A stretch of 29,398 nt of DNA from Acidimicrobiales bacterium (lineage in GTDB: Bacteria; Actinomycetota; Acidimicrobiia; Acidimicrobiales; RAAP-2), in contig JASHWO010000058.1 of assembly GCA_030044045.1 (NCBI GenBank), positions 1 to 29,398 of the forward strand, read 5' to 3'. A model generated the notes under the pieces. It did not search any database. It was not told where the DNA came from and was given only the letters and a program-made list of their open reading frames with translations. This document shows positions 16,094 to 24,139 of this stretch, in pieces; positions within the stretch are counted from its first letter, which is position 1; each line of letters begins with the position of its first letter. The position numbers were made by a program, and so were the translations under genes.

Positions 16094-17293
16094 TCAGCGG
16101 AGGCTGAGCTCGCGGCGGTAGACGCGGGCCGGGCCCAGGGCGGCCAGCCGGCCGGCCAGGGCGTCGAAGGTGGTAGCCGCCTCGCCCTCCGGATCCGACA
16201 CCACGATGGGAATGCCCCCGTCGCCGCCCTCACGCAACGCCGGCACCAGCGGCACCTGCCCCAGCAGCGGCACGCCCAGGTCCTCGGCCAGCGCCTGCCC
16301 GCCGCCGCGCCCGAACAGCTCGTAGCGGGTGCCGTCGTCGCCGGTGAACCAGGACATGTTCTCGATGACGCCCCGGACCGACAGCTTCAGCTTCCGGGCG
16401 GCGTAAGCCGAGCGCTGGGCCACCCGCTGGGCCGCCGGCTGCGGGGTGGTCACCACCACCACCTCGGCCCGGGGCATCACGCCGGCCATCGAGAGGGTCA
16501 CGTCGCCGGTGCCGGGCGGCATGTCCACCAGCAGGAAGTCGGGCTGGCCCCAGTAGGCGTCGGCCAGGAACTGCTCGATGGCCTTGTGGAGCATGGGCCC
16601 ACGCCAGATCACCGGCTGGTCGTCGGGGACGAAGAAGCCCATCGACAGCACCCGCACTCCGTGGACGGCGGCCGGGACCACCAGGTCGCCGAGGACCACC
16701 GGGTCGTGGTCGGCCCCGAGCATCTTGGGCACGGAGAAGCCGTACACGTCGGCGTCCAGCACCCCCACCTGGTGACCGCGCCGGGCCAGGGCCACCGCCA
16801 GGTTGACCGTGACCGACGACTTGCCCACCCCACCCTTGCCCGAGGACACGCCGATCACCCGGGTGCTGGAGCCAGGCTGGAGGAACGCCGGGGTAGGGGG
16901 CGACCCGTGGCCGTGCCCGTGGCCGTTCCCACCACCGGCCGCGGCGCCGCCGGCCGCCTCGCCGGCTGGCGTGCCCGTCCCCGGCGGCTCGGCCGTGCCC
17001 TCCATCGAGGCCCGTAGCCGGACCCGCAGCGCGGCACGACCGGCGTCGTCCATCACCTCGGCCTCGACCGCCACCTCCTCCACGCCGGGCTCGGCCCGCA
17101 GCGCCGCCTCCACCGACCGGCACACCTCGTCCGCCGCCGGCCAGGCGGCCACCGGGAACGCCAGCACCGCCCCGACCCGCCGCCGGCGTACCCGGACCTG
17201 GCGCACCATGCCGGCCTCGCCCAGGGAGAAGCCGAGCTCGGGGTCGACCACCCCCTTCGCCACCTGCTCGAGCCGCTCCTGATCGGGTCCCAT
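16094..17293 (-). CDS. mrp: Mrp/NBP35-type iron-sulfur carrier ATPase
   Basis: A 399-residue P-loop ATPase thought to scaffold or carry iron-sulfur clusters. Residues 5-95 are a MIP18/DUF59-like domain (VVDPELGFSLGEAGMV). A Gly/His-rich linker with GHGHGHG follows. The Mrp domain has SSGKGGVGKSSV, LDADVYGFSVP, LLVDMPPGTGD and IENMSWF. The usual CxxC of many Mrp proteins after IENMS is absent: the stretch reads WFTGDDGTRYELFG. ATG at 17293 has AGGGAG 5 bases upstream. The gene diverges from a SufR-like regulator that precedes a cysteine desulfurase, which supports an iron-sulfur role. Confidence 0.92.
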   Translation of the reverse strand: MGPDQERLEQVAKGVVDPELGFSLGEAGMVRQVRVRRRRVGAVLAFPVAAWPAADEVCRSVEAALRAEPGVEEVAVEAEVMDDAGRAALRVRLRASMEGTAEPPGTGTPAGEAAGGAAAGGGNGHGHGHGSPPTPAFLQPGSSTRVIGVSSGKGGVGKSSVTVNLAVALARRGHQVGVLDADVYGFSVPKMLGADHDPVVLGDLVVPAAVHGVRVLSMGFFVPDDQPVIWRGPMLHKAIEQFLADAYWGQPDFLLVDMPPGTGDVTLSMAGVMPRAEVVVVTTPQPAAQRVAQRSAYAARKLKLSVRGVIENMSWFTGDDGTRYELFGRGGGQALAEDLGVPLLGQVPLVPALREGGDGGIPIVVSDPEGEAATTFDALAGRLAALGPARVYRRELSLR

Positions 17294-17450
17294 GGGTGCT
17301 CCCTCGTCCCTCGCCTGCTGGTCGGAAGGGGTGCCGGCCAGCGCCCCGCCGGTGTCCGGCTGCGGCCATCGGGGCCGGGCCGAGCCGGGCGGCCACCCGG
17401 CGGCACGGTACCCAACAGCCCCGCCGTTGCCTCCCAGTAGACTACCGACC

Positions 17451-18284
17451 GTGCGGTCTGTGCCTGACGGAGCGCCGGCCAGGGCCGTGCGATCCCGGTC
17501 CCCGGCGGGCAACGCCGGCGGGGTGGCCGGCGCGACCACGGCCCGGGCGCCGGGAGCGGAGCCGTCGCGGGCGATGTCGGCCGCCGACGACGAGCGCTTC
17601 GCCGGCGCCGTGGCGGCGGTCACCGCGGCCTTCGGCGACCCCACCCGGCGAGACATCTTCCTCCACGTCCGGACGAACCCCGGGACGACCGCCTCCCAGG
17701 TGGCCACCGCCTTCTCCCTCCACCCGAACGTGGCCCGTCACCACCTCGACCGGCTGGCTGCCGGCGGCTACCTCCGGGTGGCCACCGGCCGGCCCGGGCA
17801 GGGCGCCGGCCGGCCCTCGAAGCGGTTCTTCCCGGCCGGCGACGACCCCACCATCGAGTTCCTCACCCGGCGGGACGACCTGCTCGTGGCCCTCCTGCGC
17901 GAGGCCATCGAACTGCTGGAGCCGGAACAGGCCGAGCGCATGGCGGCCAAGGTCGGCGAGGACTACGGGCGGTCGCTGGCCCGTCGCATGGCGCCGGGCG
18001 ACGGCCAACGGTCGGTGCGGGCGGCCATGCACGCCATCGCCGAGGCGCTCACCGCCCACGGCTTCGCGGCGCACGCCGAGGACCAGGAGGGCGGTACGGC
18101 CGTGGTGGCCGAGCACTGCCCGTTCGGGGACGCGGCGACCGCGCACCCCGTCCTCTGCGCCGTCGACCGGGGCATGGTGAACGGCCTGCTCTCCGGGCTC
18201 TGCGGCGACGCCGCGGAGGGCCCCACCCCGGTCGTGCTCTCGTCACGGGCCCGCGGCGACGACACCTGCGCCGCGCTGGCGTGA
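17451..18284 (+). CDS. SufR-like HTH regulator with C-terminal Cys cluster
   Basis: About 277 residues. The ArsR-like winged helix spans about 50-125 (FGDPTRRDIFLHVRTNPGTTASQVATAF, then HHLDRLAAGGYL). The C-terminal part has C-x12-C-x14-C (EHCPFGD, VLCAVD, GLCGD), the type of spacing that holds an iron-sulfur cluster in SufR, the repressor of suf genes. The start may be GTG at 17451, 7 bases after TAGACT (a leaderless arrangement), or ATG at 17574, which would drop an Ala/Arg-rich lead of 41 residues. It is divergent from mrp and upstream of a cysteine desulfurase, so cluster-responsive control of both is plausible. The suf operon itself is not in the window. Confidence 0.85.
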   Translation: MRSVPDGAPARAVRSRSPAGNAGGVAGATTARAPGAEPSRAMSAADDERFAGAVAAVTAAFGDPTRRDIFLHVRTNPGTTASQVATAFSLHPNVARHHLDRLAAGGYLRVATGRPGQGAGRPSKRFFPAGDDPTIEFLTRRDDLLVALLREAIELLEPEQAERMAAKVGEDYGRSLARRMAPGDGQRSVRAAMHAIAEALTAHGFAAHAEDQEGGTAVVAEHCPFGDAATAHPVLCAVDRGMVNGLLSGLCGDAAEGPTPVVLSSRARGDDTCAALA

Positions 18285-18302
18285 CCTCCGCCGGCAGCCA
18301 CG

Positions 18303-18330
18303 GTGCCGGGGCCGGGGCCGGGGCCGGCAC
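18303..18330 (+). terminator. GCCGGG tandem repeat able to fold as a hairpin
   Basis: GTGCCGG (18303-18309) and CCGGCAC (18324-18330) pair around GC-rich tandem GCCGGG units (18305-18328, the last with one change). It lies 18 bases after the SufR-like stop and before the cysteine desulfurase; it could weaken read-through between them. Confidence 0.4.
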
Positions 18331-18370
18331 TGCCAGCGCCGGCGGGGCGCGCCGGTCGGCCTGAACCGCG

Positions 18371-19519
18371 GTGCCTCGCCACTACCTCGACCACGCGTCC
18401 ACCTCGCCGCTCCGCCCGGAGGCGGCGGCGGCCGTGCGGAACTGGCTGGCCGCGCCGGCCGGGGACCCAGGCCGGGTCCACGAGGAGGGCCGCCTGGTGC
18501 GGGCGGTGGTGGAGGAGGCCCGCCACCACCTGGCGGCACTGCTGTGCGTGCGGCCTCGCCAGGTGGTATTCACCTCGGGCGGCACCGAGGCGGCCAACGC
18601 CGCGGTGTGGGGCGCTACCCGGGCCCGCCCCGGGGGCGCCGTGCTGTGCGCGGCGGTGGAGCACTCGGCGGTCCGGGACGCCTCGGAGCGGCTGGCCGAC
18701 GTGGAGTCGCTGCCGGTGGACGGCCACGGCCGGATCGACCCGGCGGGGGTGGCGGCCGCCCTCGACCGGCACGCCGACCACCCACCGGCGCTGGTGCACT
18801 GCCAGTGGGCGAACCACGAGGTGGGCACGGTCCAGCCGGTGGTCGAGGTGGTCGACCTCTGCCGCCGGGCCGGGGTGCCGGTGCACGTCGACGCGGCGGC
18901 CGCCTGCGGGCACCTCGACCTCGACCTGACCGGCCTCGACGCCGACCTGGTGTCGGTGAGCGGCCACAAAATGGGCGGCCCGACCGGGGTGGGGGCCCTG
19001 GTGGTCCGCCGGGGGCTCCGGTTCGAGCCACTGGTGCTGGGCGGGCAGCAGGAGCGGGGCCGCCGGGCCGGCATGGAGAACGTGCCGGCCATCGCCGGCC
19101 TGGGAGCGGTAGCGGCCGCCCTGTCCGCCGACGGCCGGCGGCAGCTCGCCACCGAGGCGGCCCGGGCCGGCCGCCAGGTGGCCCGTCTGGCAGCGGCGGC
19201 GCTGGCGGTGGAGGGGGTGTCCCTGGTGGGCGACCCCGACCCGGCGGGGCGGCTCCCCCACCTGGTCTGCCTGGGCGTGGCCGGGGTGGAGGCCGAGCCG
19301 GTGCTGCTGGGCCTGGACCGGGCGGGGATCGCCGCCCACTCCGGCTCGGCCTGCGCCTCGGAGTCGCTGGAGCCGTCGCCGGTGCTGGAGGCCATGGGGG
19401 TCGACCCCAGCCGCTCGTTGCGACTGTCGGTCGGCTGGCCCACCACCGACGACGACGTGGCCGCCTTCGCCGGCGCCTTCGGCCCGGTGGTGGCCGAGCT
19501 GCGGGCGCTCCGGGGCTGA
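18371..19519 (+). CDS. Cysteine desulfurase (NifS/IscS-type)
   Basis: A 382-residue PLP enzyme that would take sulfur from L-cysteine for iron-sulfur clusters or thiolated tRNA. It begins with YLDHASTSPLRPEA. It has GGTEAANAAV, EHSAV, the PLP Lys in SVSGHKMGGPTG (about 199) and the catalytic loop HSGSACASESLEPS (Cys near 327), which is the long-loop group I form. The PLP-contacting Gln of IscS is not present: the segment reads HVDAAAACGH. I recall similar Ala-rich forms in other actinobacterial desulfurases. GTG at 18371 starts right before the first motif. It sits behind the SufR-like regulator. A tRNA thiolase gene, the frequent partner, is not seen downstream. Confidence 0.92.
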   Translation: MPRHYLDHASTSPLRPEAAAAVRNWLAAPAGDPGRVHEEGRLVRAVVEEARHHLAALLCVRPRQVVFTSGGTEAANAAVWGATRARPGGAVLCAAVEHSAVRDASERLADVESLPVDGHGRIDPAGVAAALDRHADHPPALVHCQWANHEVGTVQPVVEVVDLCRRAGVPVHVDAAAACGHLDLDLTGLDADLVSVSGHKMGGPTGVGALVVRRGLRFEPLVLGGQQERGRRAGMENVPAIAGLGAVAAALSADGRRQLATEAARAGRQVARLAAAALAVEGVSLVGDPDPAGRLPHLVCLGVAGVEAEPVLLGLDRAGIAAHSGSACASESLEPSPVLEAMGVDPSRSLRLSVGWPTTDDDVAAFAGAFGPVVAELRALRG

Positions 19520-19551
19520 GATCCGATGCGACCACGATCCGATGCGACCAC
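19520..19551. repeat. Perfect 16-bp tandem duplication
   Basis: GATCCGATGCGACCAC occurs twice head to tail (19520-19535 and 19536-19551), starting at the last base of the cysteine desulfurase stop codon region. It lies in the 124-base gap before the phosphoribosyltransferase. Confidence 0.9.
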
Positions 19552-19643
19552 CCGTTGCCTGCGGGCACATCACGGCGCTCGAGGTTGAACGACCCTGACC
19601 GGCAGGGCAACGCCGGAGTGCTCATCGTGGCAGGCTGGGGCCG

Positions 19644-20177
19644 GTGAACGACGGACTGGCGGATCGAATCTTTGCTGCGTGTCACCTGGAAGGCCGGTTC
19701 ACCCTGCGGTCCGGCGAGAGCAGCACTGAGTACTTCGACAAGTATCTCTTCGAGTCCGACCCGGCCCTCCTCGGGGAAGTGGCGGAGGCCATGGGGGAGC
19801 TACTCCCCCCCTGCGACGTGCTGGCCGGCATGGAGATGGGCGGCATCCCGCTGGTTGCTGCACTTTCCCAGCGCACGGGAGTGCCGGCGGTGTTCGTCCG
19901 CAAGGTCGCCAAGCCGTACGGCACCGGCAAGGCGGTAGAAGGCATCTCTGTCGACGGGCTCCGGGCAGTGGCCGTGGAGGATGTCGTGACGACCGCCGGG
20001 GCGCTGGTGGCGGGATGCCAGCACCTCCGGGCCGCCGGTGCACTCGTAGACGTCGCCCTCTGCGCCATCGACCGCCAGCAGGGCGGTGCGGCGGCCCTGG
20101 AGGCTGTCGGAGTAGCGCTCCGATCGGCACTCGATCGGGCTGATCTCGACTCGGCGGCCGAGCACTTCGGCTACTGA
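19644..20177 (+). CDS. pyrE: Orotate phosphoribosyltransferase-like protein
   Basis: A 177-residue type I phosphoribosyltransferase. It shows FTLRSGESSTEYFDKY (the PyrE substrate end), MEMGGIPLVAAL, the flexible-loop RKVAKPYGTGKAVEG and the PRPP-binding loop AVAVEDVVTTAGALV. PyrE joins orotate to PRPP to form OMP in pyrimidine synthesis. No other pyr genes are close, so a paralogue with another base as substrate is possible. GTG at 19644 gives the normal family length. It converges on the ABC permease with 14 bases between stops. Confidence 0.85.
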   Translation: MNDGLADRIFAACHLEGRFTLRSGESSTEYFDKYLFESDPALLGEVAEAMGELLPPCDVLAGMEMGGIPLVAALSQRTGVPAVFVRKVAKPYGTGKAVEGISVDGLRAVAVEDVVTTAGALVAGCQHLRAAGALVDVALCAIDRQQGGAAALEAVGVALRSALDRADLDSAAEHFGY

Positions 20178-20191
20178 GCGGCCGTCCGGCC

Positions 20192-21100
20192 TCAGGCGTC
20201 GCGTCGTACCAGCAGCACGGTGCCGACCGCCAGCAGCGCCACCGCGTACCCGCACAGGATGCCGAAGCCCACCCACGGCGAGAACGTGAATGTGCCACCG
20301 CCACCGCCGTGCAGGACGACGTGACGGATGACACCGTGGGGACCGCGGAGGATGACGTGACGGGTCACGTCTGTCGGCGTTGTGATCATCATCTTGCCGA
20401 TCTGCAGCGGCTCGTAGCGCTGCACGGCGTTGATGATCGACTGCGGCAGCGCCGAGACCACGATGGGAAGGATCAGGAGCACCCCGACGAAGGCGCCGAT
20501 GGCCCCGGCGGTGTGGCGGATCAGGACCCCGAGCGCCAGTCCCAGGACGCCGATGACGCAGATGTACAGCCCGCTGCCGACGACGGCGCGTAGGGCGCCG
20601 GGGCTCGACAGGGTGGCGTGCGTGGCCGGCGCGGTGAGCATGGCCTGGCCGAGGAAGAAGGACAGGAAGGCGACGACCTCGGAGGCGATCAGCGCCACCA
20701 TGGTGAACACCGCCGTCTTGGCCGCCAGCACCAGCGGCCGGCGCGGGGCGGCGGAGAAGGTGGCCCGGATGGTCCCGGTCCCGTACTCGCCCGTCATGAC
20801 CAGCACGCCGAGCACGCCGACGACCAGCTGGGCGACGTTCACCCCGATGAGGCTGGTGCGGATGGGCTGGAAGCCCGGGTGGAAGGTGGTCGCCCAGTGG
20901 GCCCGGGTCTCGGCCGTGGCCAGGATGCCGACACCGACCCCGAGGACCACCATGATGACGAACGACCAGAGGGTCGATCGCACGCTGCGAAGCTTGGTCC
21001 ATTCCGATCGGGCCAGGTCGGCCACGGAGTAGCGCCCGGCCCCGAGCCGGGTGGGCCCCGGGCGTCCGGGCTCGGTCGTGGCGGTCGTGGCGGTCGTCAC
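20192..21100 (-). CDS. ABC-2 type transporter permease
   Basis: A 302-residue membrane protein with about six hydrophobic segments (for example SFVIMVVLGVGVGIL, LVVGVLGVLVMTGEYG, YICVIGVLGLALGVLI). It has the TGEYGTGTIRATFSAAPRR stretch common in ABC-2 permeases. It would form the membrane part of an exporter with the ATPase encoded just upstream. The start is GTG at 21100 with GAGG 6 bases before it. The GTGA overlap with the ATPase stop shows tight coupling. Substrate not apparent. Confidence 0.92.
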   Translation of the reverse strand: MTTATTATTEPGRPGPTRLGAGRYSVADLARSEWTKLRSVRSTLWSFVIMVVLGVGVGILATAETRAHWATTFHPGFQPIRTSLIGVNVAQLVVGVLGVLVMTGEYGTGTIRATFSAAPRRPLVLAAKTAVFTMVALIASEVVAFLSFFLGQAMLTAPATHATLSSPGALRAVVGSGLYICVIGVLGLALGVLIRHTAGAIGAFVGVLLILPIVVSALPQSIINAVQRYEPLQIGKMMITTPTDVTRHVILRGPHGVIRHVVLHGGGGGTFTFSPWVGFGILCGYAVALLAVGTVLLVRRDA

Positions 21101-22035
21101 CGGGAACCTCCGTCGCTGGTCGTGTCGAATGCGTTCTCGCCGTGGTAGTCGATGCTGTCCTCGGTCAGGGCCATGAAGGCCTCCTCCAGCGACGCCGTAT
21201 GGGGTGCCAGCTCGTGGAGGATCACACCCAGCTTGCCGGCCAGGTCGCCGATGGCCGGGGCGACGATGTCCCGGACCACCAGCGCACCGTCGGGCTCGAC
21301 CACCACGGAGGCACCGATGTCCTCCAGGGCGGTGCGCAGCTGGGCGGCTGCCGGCGACCGGACGGTCACGTACCCTCCCGCGCTCGAGGCGGTGAGCTCG
21401 CCGACCGGCTTCTGGGCGATCAGGCGACCCCGGCCGATGACCACCACCTCGTCGGCGGTGAGGGCCATCTCGCTCATGAGGTGGCTGGACACGAACACCG
21501 TCCGCCCCTCCCGGGCCAGGCCCCGGAGCAGGTTGCGCACCCAGCGGATCCCGTCGGGGTCGAGGCCGTTGACCGGCTCGTCGAAGAGCAGCACGCCGGG
21601 ATCGCCGAGGAGGGCGGCGGCGATGCCGAGCCGCTGGCCCATGCCGAGCGAGAACTTGCCGGCCCGCTGCCCGGCCACCTCGCTCAGCCCGACCCGGTCC
21701 AGCACCTCGTCCACCCGGGCGGCGGGGATCCGGTTGGTCTGGGCCAGCATGAGCAGATGGTTCCGGGCGCTCCGGCCGGGATGGATGGCCTTCGCCTCGA
21801 GGAGCGCCCCCACCTCGCGCAGCGGCCAGTGGAGGTCGTGGAAGGGACGGCCGTTGACAGTGGCCGTGCCGGCGTCGGGGGCGTCGAGGCCCATGACCAT
21901 CCGCATGGTCGTAGACTTGCCCGACCCGTTGGGCCCGAGGAACCCGGTCACCACCCCGGGGCGCACCGTGAAGTCGAGCTGGTCGACAGCCAGCTTCTTC
22001 CCGTAGCGCTTGGTGAGGCCGCTCGCCTCGATCAT
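21097..22035 (-). CDS. ABC transporter ATP-binding protein
   Basis: A 312-residue ATPase that would power the permease downstream. Walker A is GPNGSGKST, the signature is FSLGMGQRLGIA, Walker B is VLLFDEPVNGLDP and the switch His is in VSSHLMSE. The C-terminal 90 residues are the extra domain seen in drug or antibiotic-type exporters. The signature reads LGMGQ, which is common in this subgroup. ATG at 22035 has GGGAGGG 6 bases upstream. It is divergent from a two-component sensor gene, a usual arrangement in which the two-component pair controls the exporter. Confidence 0.94.
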   Translation of the reverse strand: MIEASGLTKRYGKKLAVDQLDFTVRPGVVTGFLGPNGSGKSTTMRMVMGLDAPDAGTATVNGRPFHDLHWPLREVGALLEAKAIHPGRSARNHLLMLAQTNRIPAARVDEVLDRVGLSEVAGQRAGKFSLGMGQRLGIAAALLGDPGVLLFDEPVNGLDPDGIRWVRNLLRGLAREGRTVFVSSHLMSEMALTADEVVVIGRGRLIAQKPVGELTASSAGGYVTVRSPAAAQLRTALEDIGASVVVEPDGALVVRDIVAPAIGDLAGKLGVILHELAPHTASLEEAFMALTEDSIDYHGENAFDTTSDGGSR

Positions 22036-22253
22036 CGTCTGCCCTCCCGAGCTGTCGCCGGCCACCTGCGGCGTGACACCATCCAGCCTGCACGACCGGT
22101 CGGCCCGGCGCATCTTCCCGTGGTCGCGTTCTCCGGTCCACCTGCGGTCGTACACGTTGGCCCGGATCCCCCTCCGGGGGGAACCACCCCGGTGCCCCGA
22201 TCATCCCGGCGACGGACGACGGTACGGCTCCTCGCTCAGTAACGTTGCCGGAG
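22036..22253. promoter_or_regulatory. Divergent promoter region between the ABC exporter and the sensor kinase
   Basis: 218 bases without a gene. It holds a CCCCC-TCC-GGGGG inverted repeat (22168-22180) and TAACGT (22240-22245), a possible -10 element 8 bases before the kinase GTG at 22254. Binding sites of the response regulator would be expected here, but I cannot define one. Confidence 0.5.
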
Positions 22254-23468
22254 GTGAGCGAGGTTCCGATCCAGGCCAGGATGCCGCGACCGCCGCTGCT
22301 CCATCGGGTGACGTCCCGCCAGCTCCTGGCGGTCGACCTGATGGTTGCCGGCATCGTGGTGGTCGTCGCCCTGCGGTACGCCACCGGGCCGTTCGGTCCG
22401 CCGCCCGGGCTGCTGGTGGCCTGCCTGCTGGTGGTGGCGCTGGCCGTGGCCATCCGGCGCCGCTACGGCGTCGAATCCCTGGTCCTGATGACGCTGGCCC
22501 TCGCCGTGAGCGCGGCGGCGGACGGTCCGGCGGTGGTCGGCCTCCTGATCGCCTTCCCGGTGTACCAGGTGGCGACCACCAGGGACCGCGGGTACTCGCT
22601 GTGGGCACTGGTGACCTCCGCCGCCGTCTTGTCCCTCGGTGCCTCTGTCGGCTGGGCCGAGCGCTTCCACGACGGCGGGTCGAGCGTCGCCATCGCCGTG
22701 TCCGTAGCCACCTGGTTCGTCGGGGACAGCGTCCGGGTGCGCCGGGTCTACGTCGCCGGCCTGGCCGAGCAGGCGGCACAGCGCCAACGCCAGGTGGTCG
22801 AGCGAGCGCAGCGGTCGGTGGTCGAGGAGCGACTGCGCATCGCTCGTGAGTTGCACGACGTCGTGGCCCACAGCCTCAGTGTGATCGCCGTGCAGTCCGG
22901 CGTCGGCCGGCATGTCATCGACGACGACCCGGCCGAGGCCAAGAAGGCCCTCGGCGCCGTTGAGACGACGAGCCGGGCAGCGCTGCAGGAGCTCCGGCAC
23001 CTGCTCGGGGTGCTGCGGAGCGACAGCACGGGGGAGGCGGCGCTGGCTCCGACCCCCGGGCTCGCCGGCCTCGACCAGCTGGCCGAGCAGGTGCGGGCAG
23101 CCGGCGTGCCCGTGGATCTCCGGGTCGAGACGGCGGCGGACGGTCGGCTGTCGCCGAGCGCCGAGCTGTCGGTGTACCGGGTGGTCCAGGAAGCGCTGAC
23201 CAACGTGGTGAAGCACGCCGGGCCGGCCTCGGTGCGGGTGGACGTACGCGACGAGGCCGGTTCGCTGGTGGTCGAGGTGGTCGACGACGGGGCGGGTCCC
23301 GTCCCGGCTCCCTACCGTGTCGGCGGCCCCGACCTGGCCGGGCACCACGGCATCGTCGGCATGCGCGAGCGTGTCGTCCTCTTCGGCGGCACTCTGGACG
23401 CCGGGTTCCGCCCGGAGGGCGGCTTCGGAGTCCACGCCCGCCTTCCGCACGACGCGGTCGACCGGTGA
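22254..23468 (+). CDS. NarL-type membrane sensor histidine kinase
   Basis: About 404 residues. Four or five membrane segments (about 28-145) are followed by a short coiled region. The HisKA_3 domain has ERLRIARELHDVVAHSLSVI (His near 200). The HATPase domain has EALTNVVKHA, DDGAG and GIVGMRERV. Kinases of this build, including DesK, pass phosphate to NarL-type regulators; the next gene is one and its GTG start overlaps the stop here (GTGA). The start is uncertain among TTG 22245, GTG 22254 and ATG 22281. I favour GTG 22254 because TAACGT lies 8 bases upstream, compatible with a leaderless message. Confidence 0.9.
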   Translation: MSEVPIQARMPRPPLLHRVTSRQLLAVDLMVAGIVVVVALRYATGPFGPPPGLLVACLLVVALAVAIRRRYGVESLVLMTLALAVSAAADGPAVVGLLIAFPVYQVATTRDRGYSLWALVTSAAVLSLGASVGWAERFHDGGSSVAIAVSVATWFVGDSVRVRRVYVAGLAEQAAQRQRQVVERAQRSVVEERLRIARELHDVVAHSLSVIAVQSGVGRHVIDDDPAEAKKALGAVETTSRAALQELRHLLGVLRSDSTGEAALAPTPGLAGLDQLAEQVRAAGVPVDLRVETAADGRLSPSAELSVYRVVQEALTNVVKHAGPASVRVDVRDEAGSLVVEVVDDGAGPVPAPYRVGGPDLAGHHGIVGMRERVVLFGGTLDAGFRPEGGFGVHARLPHDAVDR

Positions 23469-24139
23469 TCTCCGTCGTCGTGGTCGACGACCAGGCGCTG
23501 GTGCGGGCCGGCTTCCGCGTGCTGGTCGAGTCGGCCCCCGACCTGTGCGTCGTCGGCGAGGCGGCCGACGGCGCCACGGCGGTCGAGGTGGTGCGGGCCC
23601 AGCGGCCCGACGTCGTGCTCATGGACGTGCGGATGCCCGTGATGGACGGGATCGAGGCGACGCGTCACATCGTCGATGTCCCAAATGACAGGACCGCAGG
23701 GAACGGAGACGCCCGGGTGCTGATCCTCACGACCTTCGAGCTGGACGAGTACGTGTACGCCGCGCTGCGGGCCGGCGCCAGCGGCTTCTTGTTGAAGGAC
23801 ACCCCGCCCGAGGACCTGCTCGACGCCATCCGGGTGGTCGCCGAGGGGAACGCCCTCTTGGCGCCGAGCGTGACCAGGCGGCTCATCACCGAGTTCGCTG
23901 CCCGGGCTGAGCCTCGGACGCCCAGGCCCGAGGTGCTCGATGGGCTCACGCGGCGCGAGCGTGAGGTGCTCTGCCTCGTGGCCAAAGGTCTCTCGAACGG
24001 CGAGATCGCCGGCGAGCTGCACATGGGCGCCGCCACCGCCAAGACCCACGTGAGCCGGCTGCTCAGCAAGCTGGGCGCTCGCGACCGGGCCCAGCTCGTC
24101 GTTGTCGCCTACGAGTCTGGGGCAGTCGTCGCGGGCTGA
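23465..24139 (+). CDS. NarL/FixJ-type response regulator
   Basis: A 224-residue regulator. The receiver domain has the acid pair Asp8/Asp9, the phospho-acceptor Asp54 (VLMDVRMPVMDG), Thr in ILTTF and Lys in LLKDTPP. A LuxR-type helix-turn-helix (about 158-215, LTRREREVLCLVAKGLSNGEIA) follows. A small insertion (NDRTAGNGDA) sits in the receiver before the fourth strand. GTG at 23465 overlaps the kinase stop by four bases. The probable targets are its own operon and the divergent ABC exporter. Its last 77 bases overlap the 3' end of the convergent helicase gene. Confidence 0.94.
   Translation: MISVVVVDDQALVRAGFRVLVESAPDLCVVGEAADGATAVEVVRAQRPDVVLMDVRMPVMDGIEATRHIVDVPNDRTAGNGDARVLILTTFELDEYVYAALRAGASGFLLKDTPPEDLLDAIRVVAEGNALLAPSVTRRLITEFAARAEPRTPRPEVLDGLTRREREVLCLVAKGLSNGEIAGELHMGAATAKTHVSRLLSKLGARDRAQLVVVAYESGAVVAG

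Noticed and set aside
14121..16121. Very long open frames in other phases over the ATPase and dGTPase genes (hundreds of codons, Arg/Pro/Gly-rich).
   Set aside because: They are shadows caused by high GC; their composition is low-complexity and they lie over well-supported genes.
18305..18328. GCCGGG repeat as a CRISPR-like or mobile repeat.
   Set aside because: It is a short hexamer run without spacers and is better explained as a GC-rich hairpin or slippage product.
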